DNA from: Nocardia caishijiensis NBRC 108228
Lineage (GTDB): Bacteria > Actinomycetota > Actinomycetes > Mycobacteriales > Mycobacteriaceae
NCBI RefSeq assembly: GCF_001612825.1
Contig: NZ_BDBE01000050.1
Location: 44,775-108,774 of the forward strand
Direction: 5' to 3'
Length of the DNA: 64,000 bases
Below the pieces are notes generated by a model. It was not told the DNA's origin and did no database searches. It saw only the letters and a list, made by a program, of their open reading frames with translations. The position numbers and the translations under genes are program-made. How positions within the stretch are numbered: the stretch's first letter is position 1; each line of letters begins with the position of its first letter. This document shows, piece after piece, positions 33,871 through 42,676 of the stretch.

Positions 33871-35487
33871 ATGAGTCGAGAGTCGTCCATCCGCCGATGG
33901 GTCGGCTTGATCGCCATCGCCCTCGGCGTGGCGCTGATCGTGGTCGACACCACGATCGTGAACGTGATCATCCCGTCGATCATCGAAGATCTGCGGACGG
34001 GTTCCACCGAGGCGCAATGGATTCAGGAGTCCTACGCGATCGTCTTCGCGGCTCTGCTGCTGGTGGTCGGGCGGGTCGCCGACATCGTCGGAGCGCGCCG
34101 GGTGTTCGTCGTCGGGGTGGTGGTGTTCGGCGCGACGAGCATCCTCGCCGGGCTCGCCCCCGGCGGCGGACTGCTCGTCGTCGCCCGCTTTCTGCAGGGT
34201 GCGGGCGCGGCGATGATCCTGCCCACCTCGTTGGCGCTGCTCAATGCCACCTTCACCGGGAAGGCGCGTGGCCAGGCCTTCGCGGTCTGGGGTTCGACGA
34301 TCGGTGCGGCCGCCGCGCTCGGCCCGCTGCTCGGGGGTTGGCTGGCCGAGCACGCCTCGTGGCGCTGGGCGTTCGGCATCAACGTGCCGCTGGCCGTGCT
34401 GATCGTGATCGGGGTGCTGGCGTGCATCGCGCCGTCGCCGCGGGTGACGGGCCGCCTCGATGTGCTCGGCTCGATCCTGTCGGTGCTCGGTCTCGGACTG
34501 CTCGCGTTCGGGCTCGTCGAGGGCCGCACCTACGGGTGGATCGCCACCGTGCACCCGCTGAGCATCGGCGGATTCACCTGGGGCAGTGGGCCTTCGCCCG
34601 CGCTGGTCGCCCTCGTGCTGAGCGTGCTGGCGCTCGGCGCGTTCGTCGTCCGGCAGGTGCTGTTGCGCCGCGACGGCGCCGCGGACAAGGCACTGATGGA
34701 TCTGAGTCTGTTCTCGCTCGCCTCGTTCCGCAACGGCAACATCGCCACGCTCATCATCGGTCTCGGCGAGTTCGGCATCGTCGCCGTGCTGCCGCTGTGG
34801 TTGCAGTTCACCCTCGGCTACAGCGCGCTGCAAGCCGGTCTCGCCCTGGTGCCGATCGCCATCGGTAGCTTCATCGCCAGCGGTGCCAGCTTCGGCCTGG
34901 CCGGGTCGGCGTCGCCGCTGAACCTGGTGCGGCTCGGTCTCGGGCTAGAGGTGGTCGGGCTGGCCGCGCTCGGTTTCTGCGCCGCCACCGACAGTTCGTG
35001 GTGGTCGATCGCGCTGGTGCTGTGCCTTTACGGCGTCGGTGTCGGCTTCGCGACGGCCCAGGTGACCAATGTGGTGCTGGCCGACATCCCCGAAGCCGAC
35101 AACGGCCAGGCCTCCGGCATCCAGAGCGCCTTCCGTCAGCTGGGTTCCGCCCTCGGCATCGCCCTACTGACCACGGTCTTCTTCACCACCCTGACTGCAC
35201 AGGTCGACGACGACCTCACCACCGCCGGTATGCCCGCCGCCCAGGCCGAGCAGTACGCCCACGCCGTCACCGGCAGTGCGGGCGCGGCGATCGAAGGCTT
35301 CGCCGCCCAACCGGATACACACCAGGTTGCCGACGCGGGCCGTGCCGCGATGACCTCGGGGGTGCATATCGGCGGCTACCTCGCGGCAGGCTTCGTTCTG
35401 CTCGGTCTGATCGCGACTGCCTTCATCCCGGCACGCGCCGGTCGCCACGACGAATCGACGCCGAGAGTGCTACCCGCCCACGTGTGA
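33871..35487 (+). CDS. MFS drug-efflux transporter (EmrB/QacA, DHA2 type)
   Basis: A 538-residue protein with about 14 membrane spans. 'LIVVDTTIVNVIIPSIIEDL' (motif D1), 'GRVADIVGARRVFVVG' (motif A) and 'LAVLLGPLLGGWLAEHASWRWAFGINVP'-type motif C (here AALGPLLGGWLAEHASWRWAFGINVP) identify proton-driven multidrug antiporters of the 14-span family. It is controlled by the divergent MarR gene. A long hairpin follows the stop. Confidence 0.95.
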   Translation: MSRESSIRRWVGLIAIALGVALIVVDTTIVNVIIPSIIEDLRTGSTEAQWIQESYAIVFAALLLVVGRVADIVGARRVFVVGVVVFGATSILAGLAPGGGLLVVARFLQGAGAAMILPTSLALLNATFTGKARGQAFAVWGSTIGAAAALGPLLGGWLAEHASWRWAFGINVPLAVLIVIGVLACIAPSPRVTGRLDVLGSILSVLGLGLLAFGLVEGRTYGWIATVHPLSIGGFTWGSGPSPALVALVLSVLALGAFVVRQVLLRRDGAADKALMDLSLFSLASFRNGNIATLIIGLGEFGIVAVLPLWLQFTLGYSALQAGLALVPIAIGSFIASGASFGLAGSASPLNLVRLGLGLEVVGLAALGFCAATDSSWWSIALVLCLYGVGVGFATAQVTNVVLADIPEADNGQASGIQSAFRQLGSALGIALLTTVFFTTLTAQVDDDLTTAGMPAAQAEQYAHAVTGSAGAAIEGFAAQPDTHQVADAGRAAMTSGVHIGGYLAAGFVLLGLIATAFIPARAGRHDESTPRVLPAHV

Positions 35488-35490
35488 TCC

Positions 35491-35533
35491 CAGCGAATCC
35501 CGCCGCCGTACTATCCGGCGGCGGGATTCGCTG
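35491..35533. terminator. 18-bp-stem hairpin between MFS gene and ilvD
   Basis: CAGCGAATCCCGCCGCCG (35491-35508) pairs perfectly with 35516-35533 around a 7-base loop, followed by TTTCC. It can end the MFS transcript and probably the convergent ilvD transcript. Confidence 0.85.
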
Positions 35534-35662
35534 TTTCCGCAGAACAGCACCGCTGATTTCACGAGAAGACGCACCGGGGCACCGGCTGAGCCGACAGACG
35601 AGCTCGCCGCCGGTCGCATCGATGACCGATAGTGAATCCGGCCGGAATTCTCGGGTAGGCGG

Positions 35663-37504
35663 CTAGGGCAGCTGGCGGACGGCGCCTTTGTCGGCGGAGG
35701 TGGCCAACGCGGCGTACGCGCGCAGTGCGGTGGTGACCGGGCGGTCACGGTTCACCGGCTGCCACGGGCGCTCGGACGCCTCCATCTTCGCGCGGCGTTC
35801 GGCGAGCACCTCGTCGGAGACCAGCACCTCGAGGGCGCGGGTGTGCACGTCGATGCGGATGCGGTCACCGTTCTCGATCAGGCCGATGACACCGCCCGAG
35901 GCGGCTTCGGGGGAGACGTGACCGATCGACAGGCCCGAGGTGCCGCCGGAGAAACGACCATCGGTGATCAGCGCGCACACCTTGCCCAGGCCCAGGCCCT
36001 TGAGGAACGAGGTGGGGTGCAGCATCTCCTGCATACCCGGACCGCCCGCGGGGCCCTCGTAACGGACGACGACCACGTCGCCGGGCTGGATCTTCTTGCC
36101 GAGGATCATCGACACCGCCTCCTCCTGCGACTCGACCACCACGGCCGGGCCCTCGAAGGTGAACAGTTCCTCGTCGATGCCCGCGGTCTTGAGTATCGCG
36201 CCGTCGGGGGCGATGTTGCCGCGCAGCACACACAGCCCGCCTTCGACGGTGTAGGCGTGCTCGATGTCGCGGATGCAGCCACCGGCGGCGTCGGTGTCGA
36301 GCGAGGACCAGCGGTTGCTCGTGGAGAACGGCTCCACCGTGCGCACTCCGCCCGGGGCGGCATGGAACAGTTCGACGGCTTCCTCGGAGGCCTTGCCGGA
36401 GCGGATGTCCCAGGTGTCGAGGAACTCTTCGTAGCTCGCGGTGTGGACGGTGGTCACGTCCATCTCGAGCAGCCCGCCACGCCGCAGCTCACCGAGGATG
36501 GCCGGGATGCCACCGGCGCGGTGCACGTCTTCCATGTGGTAATCGGAATTCGGTGACACCTTCGACAGGCACGGCACGCGGCGGCTGATCTCGTCGATGG
36601 TCTGCAGATCGAAGTCGATCTCGCCCTCCTGGGCGGCGGCCAGGGTGTGCAGCACGGTGTTGGTCGACCCGCCCATGGCCACGTCCAGGGCCATCGCGTT
36701 GCGGAAGGCCTTGGCGTTGGCGACGTTTCGAGGCAGCACCGAGGCGTCCTCGTCCTGGTACCAGCGCTTGGCGATGTCGACGATGACGGTGCCGGCGCGC
36801 TCGAACAGCGCGCGCCGGGCGGCGTGGGTGGCGAGGGTGGAACCGTTGCCGGGCAGCGCGAGTCCGAGCGCTTCGGTGAGGCAGTTCATCGAGTTCGCGG
36901 TGAACATGCCCGAACAGGAACCGCAGGTCGGGCAGGCGGAGCGCTCGACCTCGTCGAGTCCTTCGTCGGACACCGCCTGGCTCGCGCTCGCCGAGATCGC
37001 GCTCACCAGGTCGAGCGGCGCGTGCGCCACACCGTCGACGACCACGGCCTTACCGGCCTCCATCGGCCCACCGGAGACGAACACGGCGGGGATGTTGAGG
37101 CGCATCGCGGCATTGAGCATGCCGGGAGTGATCTTGTCGCAGTTGGAGATACACACCAGCGCGTCGGCGGTGTGCGCGTTGGCCATGTACTCGACCGAGT
37201 CGGCGATGATCTCGCGCGAGGGCAGCGAGTAGAGCATGCCGCCGTGACCCATGGCGATACCGTCGTCGACGGCGATGGTGTGGAATTCGCGCGGCACACC
37301 ACCGGCGGCGCGGACCGCCTCGGCGACGATGTCGCCCATGTTCTTCAGGTGTACGTGGCCGGGCACGAACTGGGTGTAGGAGTTCGCGATCGCGATGATC
37401 GGCTTGCCGAAATCGGAGTCGGTCATGCCGGTGGCGCGCCAGAGCGAACGGGCGCCCGCGGCACTGCGGCCGATGGTGGTTGTGCGTGAACGAAGCGGTG
37501 GCAT
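35663..37504 (-). CDS. ilvD: Dihydroxy-acid dehydratase
   Basis: Third enzyme of valine/isoleucine synthesis, an iron-sulfur dehydratase of 613 residues. Cluster cysteines are in 'ISNCDKITPGMLNAAMRL' and 'CPTCGSCSGMFTANSMN'; the active site is in 'VAMGGSTNTVLHTLAAAQE' and 'LITDGRFSGGTSGLSIGHVSPEA'. The ATG at 37504 is the first Met consistent with 'PPLRSRTTTIGRSAAGARSLWRATGM'. It lies near the ilvBNC operon but on the opposite strand. Confidence 0.97.
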   Translation of the reverse strand: MPPLRSRTTTIGRSAAGARSLWRATGMTDSDFGKPIIAIANSYTQFVPGHVHLKNMGDIVAEAVRAAGGVPREFHTIAVDDGIAMGHGGMLYSLPSREIIADSVEYMANAHTADALVCISNCDKITPGMLNAAMRLNIPAVFVSGGPMEAGKAVVVDGVAHAPLDLVSAISASASQAVSDEGLDEVERSACPTCGSCSGMFTANSMNCLTEALGLALPGNGSTLATHAARRALFERAGTVIVDIAKRWYQDEDASVLPRNVANAKAFRNAMALDVAMGGSTNTVLHTLAAAQEGEIDFDLQTIDEISRRVPCLSKVSPNSDYHMEDVHRAGGIPAILGELRRGGLLEMDVTTVHTASYEEFLDTWDIRSGKASEEAVELFHAAPGGVRTVEPFSTSNRWSSLDTDAAGGCIRDIEHAYTVEGGLCVLRGNIAPDGAILKTAGIDEELFTFEGPAVVVESQEEAVSMILGKKIQPGDVVVVRYEGPAGGPGMQEMLHPTSFLKGLGLGKVCALITDGRFSGGTSGLSIGHVSPEAASGGVIGLIENGDRIRIDVHTRALEVLVSDEVLAERRAKMEASERPWQPVNRDRPVTTALRAYAALATSADKGAVRQLP

Positions 37505-37934
37505 GGGAGTCCTCGTCAAATGTCGCTGGGTGCGCTCGCGGCGGCCGCGCAGGGGGCTGACCTGCGCGGCACAGAGCGCGGGCGCGGTGCGTCCGGCAAC
37601 CCTGCACGTTACTCCGGCGGGCGGTGGTCGCGTCGCGCCGGTCGTCGGTGCAGGGATGGTGGACCGGGCTCGAGGCGGGAGTGTCGCTCCGGAGGGTGTC
37701 GCCGCGGTGGTGCCGTCGACGCGAGGGTGCCCGGTGTCGTCAGCTTAGGCGGTGCAACGTCGCACGGCATCGTGTGGATTCCCACAGTGCGTCGACATCC
37801 TGCGGTGCAATGCTCGCCTCGCGCCCCGATTGCCGATGTCGCGCCGGTGTTCAGCCCTCGACGCGCCTCGGCCATGGCTTCGTGCCGGGCTACTTCGGCG
37901 CCGGTCCTCGTGCCCGGCTGCCTCGGCGCCGGGG
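37505..37934. other. 430-bp gap upstream of ilvD
   Basis: No frame here looks like protein. The segment next to 37505 must hold the ilvD promoter (reading leftward) but no convincing -10/-35 pair or leader peptide was found. CGGCGCCGG-type short repeats occur near 37890-37935. Confidence 0.4.
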
Positions 37935-38735
37935 TCACCGCGTGGTGCCAGGCTCCTCGGCCTCGTCCGTCCGATTCTCGGCATCGGCATCGGCATCGGC
38001 ATCGGCATCGGTGTCGTTGTCGTTGTCGTTGTCGGCCGAGGCTTCGGCTTGTGCCCGCTCGGCCGCTTGACGCTCGGCCTCGGCCGCTTCGGCGGCGGCG
38101 AACACATCGGGCAGCCGACCGTCGGACGCCTCGATCAGCTCACGCAACCGGTCGTAGCCCACCGCGGGCAGCGCGACCTCGGAGTCGTCGGCGAGGCGGG
38201 CCCGGATGTAGCCACGCTTGGGAATGCTGATGCCCTTGACCTGTGCCCAGTCGAGGTGCTTCGCCGAGACCATCGTCGAAAGGTCGAGCCCCGTGTCGGA
38301 AACCGTTGTGTGCGTGCGTGTCACCCACCACACGGCGATCACCGGCGCCAGCAGCAGCCACCACAGCGCGATCGGCCACCCGACGAACGCGAAGAACACG
38401 CAGAAGGCCAGGACAAGCACACCGATGTAGGCCAGCCGGGGTACGCCGATCACGTGCACACCGGGTGTCGGGGCGCTCGCCTTGCGCGGGATCAGCAACC
38501 AGACGACCACGGCGGTCGGCACGACCAGCCCGATCCGCAGCCCGAGCGACCAGTCCTGCACGGTGCCGACGACGACGAAGATCAGGTACGCCAGTATCAC
38601 CGCGGCGATGGCCGCGAGCCTGCCGGGACCGGCGGCGCGCAGGCCACCGGGCCGCGCGGGCCGACCCGTCGCGGTCGTCTCGTCGGCGGTGTGGGACGAT
38701 TTAGCCGGTGGCACGGACTGATGCGGTGATGACAC
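37935..38735 (-). CDS. PH-domain membrane protein
   Basis: A 266-residue protein with four membrane spans (AIAAVILAYLIFVVVGTV; IGLVVPTAVVVWLLI; LAYIGVLVLAFCVFFAFVG; IALWWLLLAPVIAVWWV) followed by a bacterial PH (bPH2/DUF2581-like) domain: 'THTTVSDTGLDLSTMVSAKHLDWAQVKGISIPKRGYIRARLADDSEVALPAVGYDRLRELI'. The end is Glu/Ala-rich with Asp-Asn and Asp-Ala repeats. A gene of this kind between ilvD and ilvB is usual in mycobacteria and relatives. The GTG at 38735 is preferred; function unknown. Confidence 0.85.
   Translation of the reverse strand: MSSPHQSVPPAKSSHTADETTATGRPARPGGLRAAGPGRLAAIAAVILAYLIFVVVGTVQDWSLGLRIGLVVPTAVVVWLLIPRKASAPTPGVHVIGVPRLAYIGVLVLAFCVFFAFVGWPIALWWLLLAPVIAVWWVTRTHTTVSDTGLDLSTMVSAKHLDWAQVKGISIPKRGYIRARLADDSEVALPAVGYDRLRELIEASDGRLPDVFAAAEAAEAERQAAERAQAEASADNDNDNDTDADADADADAENRTDEAEEPGTTR
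37981..38034. repeat. Hexanucleotide microsatellite at the 3' end of the PH-domain gene
   Basis: Five copies of GCATCG, one GTGTCG and three TTGTCG on the + strand. On the coding strand they encode alternating Asp-Asn then Asp-Ala pairs. In-frame, so length change is tolerated. Confidence 0.9.
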
Positions 38736-38781
38736 CCCACCATCCTCGCATCTCGGTATACGGACCCACGCAACCACTCGC

Positions 38782-38798
38782 GTCCCACATAATGGGAC
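38782..38798. promoter_or_regulatory. Palindrome upstream of the ilvB promoter
   Basis: GTCCCA-CATAA-TGGGAC, perfect 6-bp arms, 17 bp before the ilvB -35 element. A regulator site is possible; no regulator is assigned. Confidence 0.35.
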
Positions 38799-38814
38799 AC
38801 GAAAGGTAGCCTGT

Positions 38815-38844
38815 TTGACTCATCGGTTCGCACACGCATAACGT
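38815..38844 (+). promoter_or_regulatory. Candidate ilvB operon promoter
   Basis: TTGACT (38815-38820), 18 bp, TAACGT (38839-38844). Initiation seven to eight bases later would start at the GTG of the leader peptide, giving a leaderless leader transcript, consistent with no ribosome-binding site before that GTG. Confidence 0.6.
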
Positions 38845-38851
38845 CGTAGCC

Positions 38852-38896
38852 GTGAATCGAAGCGAGCTCGTACTCGGCCGGCGCGTCCAGCGTTGA
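38852..38896 (+). CDS. ilvB operon leader peptide
   Basis: Fourteen codons, MNRSELVLGRRVQR, followed by TGA. Four of the 14 residues are the end products of the operon (Leu, Val, Leu, Val). It sits between the operon promoter and an intrinsic terminator, like the ilvB leader peptides of corynebacteria and mycobacteria. Slow translation over CTC GTA CTC and GTC when branched-chain aminoacyl-tRNAs are scarce would favour an anti-terminator fold. This reading is from position and composition. Confidence 0.65.
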   Translation: MNRSELVLGRRVQR

Positions 38897-38943
38897 GCCT
38901 GACTGCCTGAGTCGAATACGTCAGCTCGCGTTGCGACGCGCCA

Positions 38944-38979
38944 CCCTCGAACAGCCATGCGCTGATCGGGGGCTTTTTT
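38944..38979 (+). terminator. Transcription attenuator in front of ilvB
   Basis: Stem CCCTCGA (38944-38950) with TCGGGGG (38966-38972), one A/A mismatch, then CAGC/GCTG around loop CATGC, followed by C and six T (38974-38979). It is 60 bp before ilvB and after the leader peptide, so it acts inside the operon transcript. Confidence 0.8.
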
Positions 38980-39039
38980 GTGTTCCGGCGAATTCCGCGC
39001 CAGTCCGGAGTCAGAACAACACAGTTAGGAACGAAGACG

Positions 39040-40968
39040 GTGAGTGCACCTACCGCACGACCCGGGCCATCGGCCCGCAGGTCAGCGCCTTCAACGGGAG
39101 CCGGTGACCCGGCGACCACGCCCGCCCGCCGCCAGGTCGCGCCCGAGCGCGTCACCGGCGCGCAGTCGGTCGTCCGGTCCCTCGAGGAGCTCGAGGTCGA
39201 CACCGTATTCGGCATTCCCGGCGGCGCGGTCCTTCCCGTCTACGATCCGCTGTTCGACTCCGAGAAGGTCCGCCACGTGCTGGTGCGCCACGAGCAGGGC
39301 GCCGGTCACGCGGCGACCGGTTACGCGCAGGCCTCCGGCAAGGTCGGTGTGTGTATGGCCACATCCGGCCCCGGCGCGACCAACCTGGTGACCCCGCTGG
39401 CCGACGCCCAGATGGACTCGGTCCCGATCGTGGCGATCACCGGTCAGGTGCCGTCGAGCCTGGTCGGCACCGACGCCTTCCAGGAAGCCGACATCTCCGG
39501 CATCACCATGCCGATCACCAAGCACAACTTCCTGGTGAAGGACCCGATCGACATCCCGCGCATCCTGGCCGAGGCGTTCTACCTCGCCGCCTCGGGCCGT
39601 CCGGGCGCGGTCCTGGTCGACATCACCAAGGACGCCCTGCAGGCCCAGACCACGTTCTCGTGGCCGCCGGAGATGCGTCTGCCCGGCTACCGTCCGGTCA
39701 CCAAGCCGCACGGCAAGCAGGTGCGCGAAGCGGCCAGGATGATCCTGGAAGCCAAGCAGCCCGTGCTCTACGTGGGCGGCGGTGTCATCAAGTCCGACGC
39801 CTCGGCCGAACTGCTCGAGCTGGCCGAACTCACCGGTATCCCGGTGGTCACCACCCTGATGGCGCGTGGCGCGTTCCCCGACAGCCACACCCTCAACATG
39901 GGCATGCCCGGCATGCACGGCACCGTCGGTGCCGTGGCCGCGCTGCAGAAGTCGGACCTGCTGATCACCCTCGGCGCCCGCTTCGACGACCGCGTCACCG
40001 GTCAACTGGACTCCTTCGCGCCCGACGCGAAGGTCATCCACGCCGACATCGACCCCGCCGAGATCGGCAAGAACCGCCACGCCGACGTCCCGATCGTCGG
40101 CGACGCGCGCGAGGTCATCGTCGAGCTCATCGAGACCCTCAAGGCCGACCCGCAGACCGGTGCGGCGCCGCTGCTGAACCTCACCGAATGGTGGGCCTAC
40201 CTCAGCGAGATCCGCGACAACTACCCGCTGGGCTGGAAGACCCCGAGCGACGGTTCGCTCTCGCCGGAGTTCGTCATCGAGACCCTCGGTCGCCTGGCCG
40301 GGCCCGACGCGGTGTACTGCGCCGGTGTCGGCCAGCACCAGATGTGGGCCGCGCAGTTCGTCAAGTACGAGAAGCCGCGCACCTGGCTCAACTCCGGTGG
40401 CCTGGGCACCATGGGTTACGCGGTGCCCGCCGCCATGGGCGCCAAGATGGGTGCTCCGGAGAAGGAAGTCTGGGCGGTCGACGGTGACGGCTGCTTCCAG
40501 ATGACCAACCAGGAACTGGCAACCTGCGCGGTGGAGGGTGTGCCGATCAAGGTCGCGCTCATCAACAACGGCAACCTCGGCATGGTCCGCCAGTGGCAGA
40601 CGCTGTTCTACGAACAGCGCTACTCCAACACCGATCTCGGCACCCACACCCTGCGCATTCCCGACTTCGTCAAGCTGGCCGAGGCGCTGGGTTGCGTCGG
40701 CATCCGCGTGGAGAAGGAAGACGAGGTCGAGGACGCCATCCGCCAGGCCCAGGCCATCACCGACCGTCCGGTCGTGATCGACTTCATCGTCGGCAAGGAC
40801 GCCCAGGTGTGGCCGATGGTCGCCGCGGGCACCAGCAACGACGAGATCATGTTCGCCCGAGGCATCCGCCCGCTCTTCGACGACGACGACCAGGTCTCCG
40901 AACCCGCCGTCATCCACGAGGCGATGGAACGCGAGCAGGGCGCATTCGAGAAGGGCAACCAGGCATGA
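39040..40968 (+). CDS. ilvB: Acetolactate synthase large subunit
   Basis: Condenses two pyruvates, or pyruvate and 2-oxobutyrate, with thiamine diphosphate: the first common step of branched-chain amino acid synthesis. The 642-residue protein has 'VDTVFGIPGGAVLPVYDPLF', the catalytic Glu in VRHEQGAGHAATGYA, the FAD domain, 'RFDDRVTG' and the diphosphate-Mg motif 'VDGDGCFQMTNQELATCAVEGVPIKVALINNGNLGMVRQWQTLFY'. The first ~45 residues are a Pro/Ala/Arg-rich extension, typical in actinobacteria. The GTG at 39040 has AGGA nine bases upstream. ilvN overlaps by 4 bp. Confidence 0.97.
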   Translation: MSAPTARPGPSARRSAPSTGAGDPATTPARRQVAPERVTGAQSVVRSLEELEVDTVFGIPGGAVLPVYDPLFDSEKVRHVLVRHEQGAGHAATGYAQASGKVGVCMATSGPGATNLVTPLADAQMDSVPIVAITGQVPSSLVGTDAFQEADISGITMPITKHNFLVKDPIDIPRILAEAFYLAASGRPGAVLVDITKDALQAQTTFSWPPEMRLPGYRPVTKPHGKQVREAARMILEAKQPVLYVGGGVIKSDASAELLELAELTGIPVVTTLMARGAFPDSHTLNMGMPGMHGTVGAVAALQKSDLLITLGARFDDRVTGQLDSFAPDAKVIHADIDPAEIGKNRHADVPIVGDAREVIVELIETLKADPQTGAAPLLNLTEWWAYLSEIRDNYPLGWKTPSDGSLSPEFVIETLGRLAGPDAVYCAGVGQHQMWAAQFVKYEKPRTWLNSGGLGTMGYAVPAAMGAKMGAPEKEVWAVDGDGCFQMTNQELATCAVEGVPIKVALINNGNLGMVRQWQTLFYEQRYSNTDLGTHTLRIPDFVKLAEALGCVGIRVEKEDEVEDAIRQAQAITDRPVVIDFIVGKDAQVWPMVAAGTSNDEIMFARGIRPLFDDDDQVSEPAVIHEAMEREQGAFEKGNQA

Positions 40969-41468
40969 GTACCACCCACACGCTGAGCGTTCTCGTCGAG
41001 GACAAGCCGGGCGTGCTGGCGCGTGTCGCGAGCCTGTTCTCGCGCCGCGGCTTCAACATCGAGTCTCTTGCCGTCGGTGGCACCGAGATTCCCGAGATCT
41101 CGCGCATGACGATCGTCGTCACCGTCGACGATCTGCCGCTCGAGCAGGTCACCAAGCAGCTCAACAAGCTGGTCAACGTCATCAAGATCGTGGAGCAGGA
41201 CGCCGACGCCTCGGTGGCCCGCGAACTGATCCTGGTGAAGGTGCGCGCCGACGCCTCGGTGCGCACGCAGGTGATCGAGGCCGTGCAGTTGTTCCGCGCC
41301 AAGGTGATCGACGTGTCGCCCGACGCGCTCACCATCGAGGCCACCGGCACCCGTTCCAAGCTCGACGCGCTGCTGCGCATGGTCGAGCCGTACGGGATCC
41401 GCGAGATCGTGCAGTCCGGTGTCGTGGCGGTGGGCCGCGGACCTAAGTCCATCACCGCGACACGCTGA
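40965..41468 (+). CDS. ilvN: Acetolactate synthase regulatory small subunit
   Basis: A 167-residue partner that activates IlvB and confers valine feedback inhibition. An N-terminal ACT domain (HTLSVLVEDKPGVLARVASLFSRRGFNIESLAVGGTE) is followed by the ALS_ss_C domain (ELILVKVRADASVRTQVIEAVQLFRAKVIDVSPDALTIEATG). It starts at the ATGA overlap with ilvB. Confidence 0.97.
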   Translation: MSTTHTLSVLVEDKPGVLARVASLFSRRGFNIESLAVGGTEIPEISRMTIVVTVDDLPLEQVTKQLNKLVNVIKIVEQDADASVARELILVKVRADASVRTQVIEAVQLFRAKVIDVSPDALTIEATGTRSKLDALLRMVEPYGIREIVQSGVVAVGRGPKSITATR

Positions 41469-41484
41469 TATACACCAGGGTGGT

Positions 41485-41536
41485 TCCCCGCGAGCGGGGA
41501 CGATCCGTCGATCACCGCCACCCGCTGACCAGCGGG
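41485..41536 (+). promoter_or_regulatory. Two small hairpins in the ilvN-ilvC spacer
   Basis: TCCCCG-CGAG-CGGGGA (41485-41500) and CCCGCT-GACC-AGCGGG (41521-41536). The 123-bp spacer separates ilvC from ilvBN; the hairpins might reduce read-through or guide RNA processing. Neither has a T-run. Confidence 0.4.
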
Positions 41537-41591
41537 CAGCGACCTCCCCGATAACTTCTTCTCAACGAATTCTCCAGAAGGGACCAATCAA

Positions 41592-42605
41592 GTGGCAGTC
41601 GAGATGTTCTACGACGACGACGCTGACCTGTCGATCATCCAGGGCCGCAAGGTCGCCGTGATCGGCTACGGCAGCCAGGGTCACGCGCACTCGCTGAGCC
41701 TGCGCGACTCCGGTGTCGACGTGCGCGTCGGCCTGGCCGAGGGTTCGAAGTCGCGCCCGAAGGCCGAAGAGGCCGGGCTCACCGTCGGCACCCCCGCCGA
41801 GGTTTCCGCGTGGGCCGACGTGATCATGGTCCTGGCGCCCGACACCGCGCAGGCGTCGATCTTCACCAACGACATCGAGCCCAACCTGAAGGACGGCGAC
41901 GCGCTGTTCTTCGGCCACGGCCTCAACATCCACTTCGGTCTGATCAAGCCCCCGGCCGACGTCACCGTCGCCATGGTCGCCCCGAAGGGCCCCGGCCACC
42001 TGGTGCGTCGTCAGTTCGCCGACGGCAAGGGTGTTCCGGCCCTGATCGCCGTCGACCAGGACCCGAAGGGTGAGGGCCAGGCCCTGGCGCTGTCCTACGC
42101 CAAGGGCATCGGCGGCACCCGCGCGGGCGTCATCAAGACCACCTTCAAGGAAGAGACCGAGACCGACCTGTTCGGTGAGCAGGCCGTGCTCTGCGGTGGC
42201 ACCGAGGAACTGGTCAAGACCGGTTTCGAGGTCATGGTCGAGGCGGGCTACGCCCCCGAGATGGCCTACTTCGAGGTCCTGCACGAGCTCAAGCTGATCG
42301 TCGACCTCATGTACGAGGGTGGCATCGCGCGCATGAACTACTCGGTCTCCGACACCGCCGAGTTCGGTGGCTACCTGTCGGGCCCGCGCGTCATCGACGC
42401 CGGTACCAAGGAGCGCATGAAGGCGATCCTGTCCGACATCCAGGACGGCACCTTCGTCAAGCGCCTGGTCGCCAACGTCGAGAACGGCAACACCGAGCTC
42501 GAGGGCCTGCGCAAGGCCAACGCCGAGCACCCCATCGAGGTCACCGGCGCCAAGCTGCGCGGCCTGATGAGCTGGGTCGACCGCCCCATCACCGAAACCG
42601 CGTAA
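41592..42605 (+). CDS. ilvC: Ketol-acid reductoisomerase (NADP+), class I
   Basis: Second step of valine/isoleucine synthesis: Mg-dependent alkyl shift and NADPH reduction. The 337-residue short-form enzyme has the nucleotide loop 'VAVIGYGSQGHAHSLSLRDSGVDVRVGLAEGSKS', APKGPGHLVRRQF, and the metal-binding Glu/Asp in 'DLFGEQAVLCGG' and 'GYAPEMAYFEVLHELKLIVDLMYEGG'. The GTG start follows AGAAGGGACC. Its last 40 bp are duplicated exactly at 42937-42976, and a strong terminator follows. Confidence 0.97.
   Translation: MAVEMFYDDDADLSIIQGRKVAVIGYGSQGHAHSLSLRDSGVDVRVGLAEGSKSRPKAEEAGLTVGTPAEVSAWADVIMVLAPDTAQASIFTNDIEPNLKDGDALFFGHGLNIHFGLIKPPADVTVAMVAPKGPGHLVRRQFADGKGVPALIAVDQDPKGEGQALALSYAKGIGGTRAGVIKTTFKEETETDLFGEQAVLCGGTEELVKTGFEVMVEAGYAPEMAYFEVLHELKLIVDLMYEGGIARMNYSVSDTAEFGGYLSGPRVIDAGTKERMKAILSDIQDGTFVKRLVANVENGNTELEGLRKANAEHPIEVTGAKLRGLMSWVDRPITETA
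42563..42602 (+). repeat. 40-bp direct repeat, copy 1 (3' end of ilvC; candidate att site)
   Basis: Identical to 42937-42976 over 40 bases, running from the codons for LMSWVDRPITETA to just before the ilvC stop. Gene 3' ends repaired by an element's duplicated segment are the classic signature of site-specific integration. Confidence 0.85.
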
Positions 42606-42616
42606 GTTCCGCGCCG

Positions 42617-42651
42617 AAGAGCCCGTCCGCCTCACACGCGGACGGGCTCTT
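42617..42651 (+). terminator. Intrinsic terminator after ilvC
   Basis: Perfect 14-bp arms AAGAGCCCGTCCGC (42617-42630) and GCGGACGGGCTCTT (42638-42651) with a 7-base loop, 11 bp after the ilvC stop. Confidence 0.9.
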
Positions 42652-42676
42652 CCGCGTTTCTGACGTAATCTGGGGG

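Noticed and set aside
37981..38034. Repeat cluster considered as a CRISPR or attachment site
   Set aside because: It is a simple in-frame hexanucleotide repeat without spacers, lying inside a coding region.
37752..38729. 325-codon plus-strand frame opposite the PH-domain gene
   Set aside because: The minus strand has regular membrane spans and a PH domain; the plus frame is His/Gly/Arg-rich without structure.
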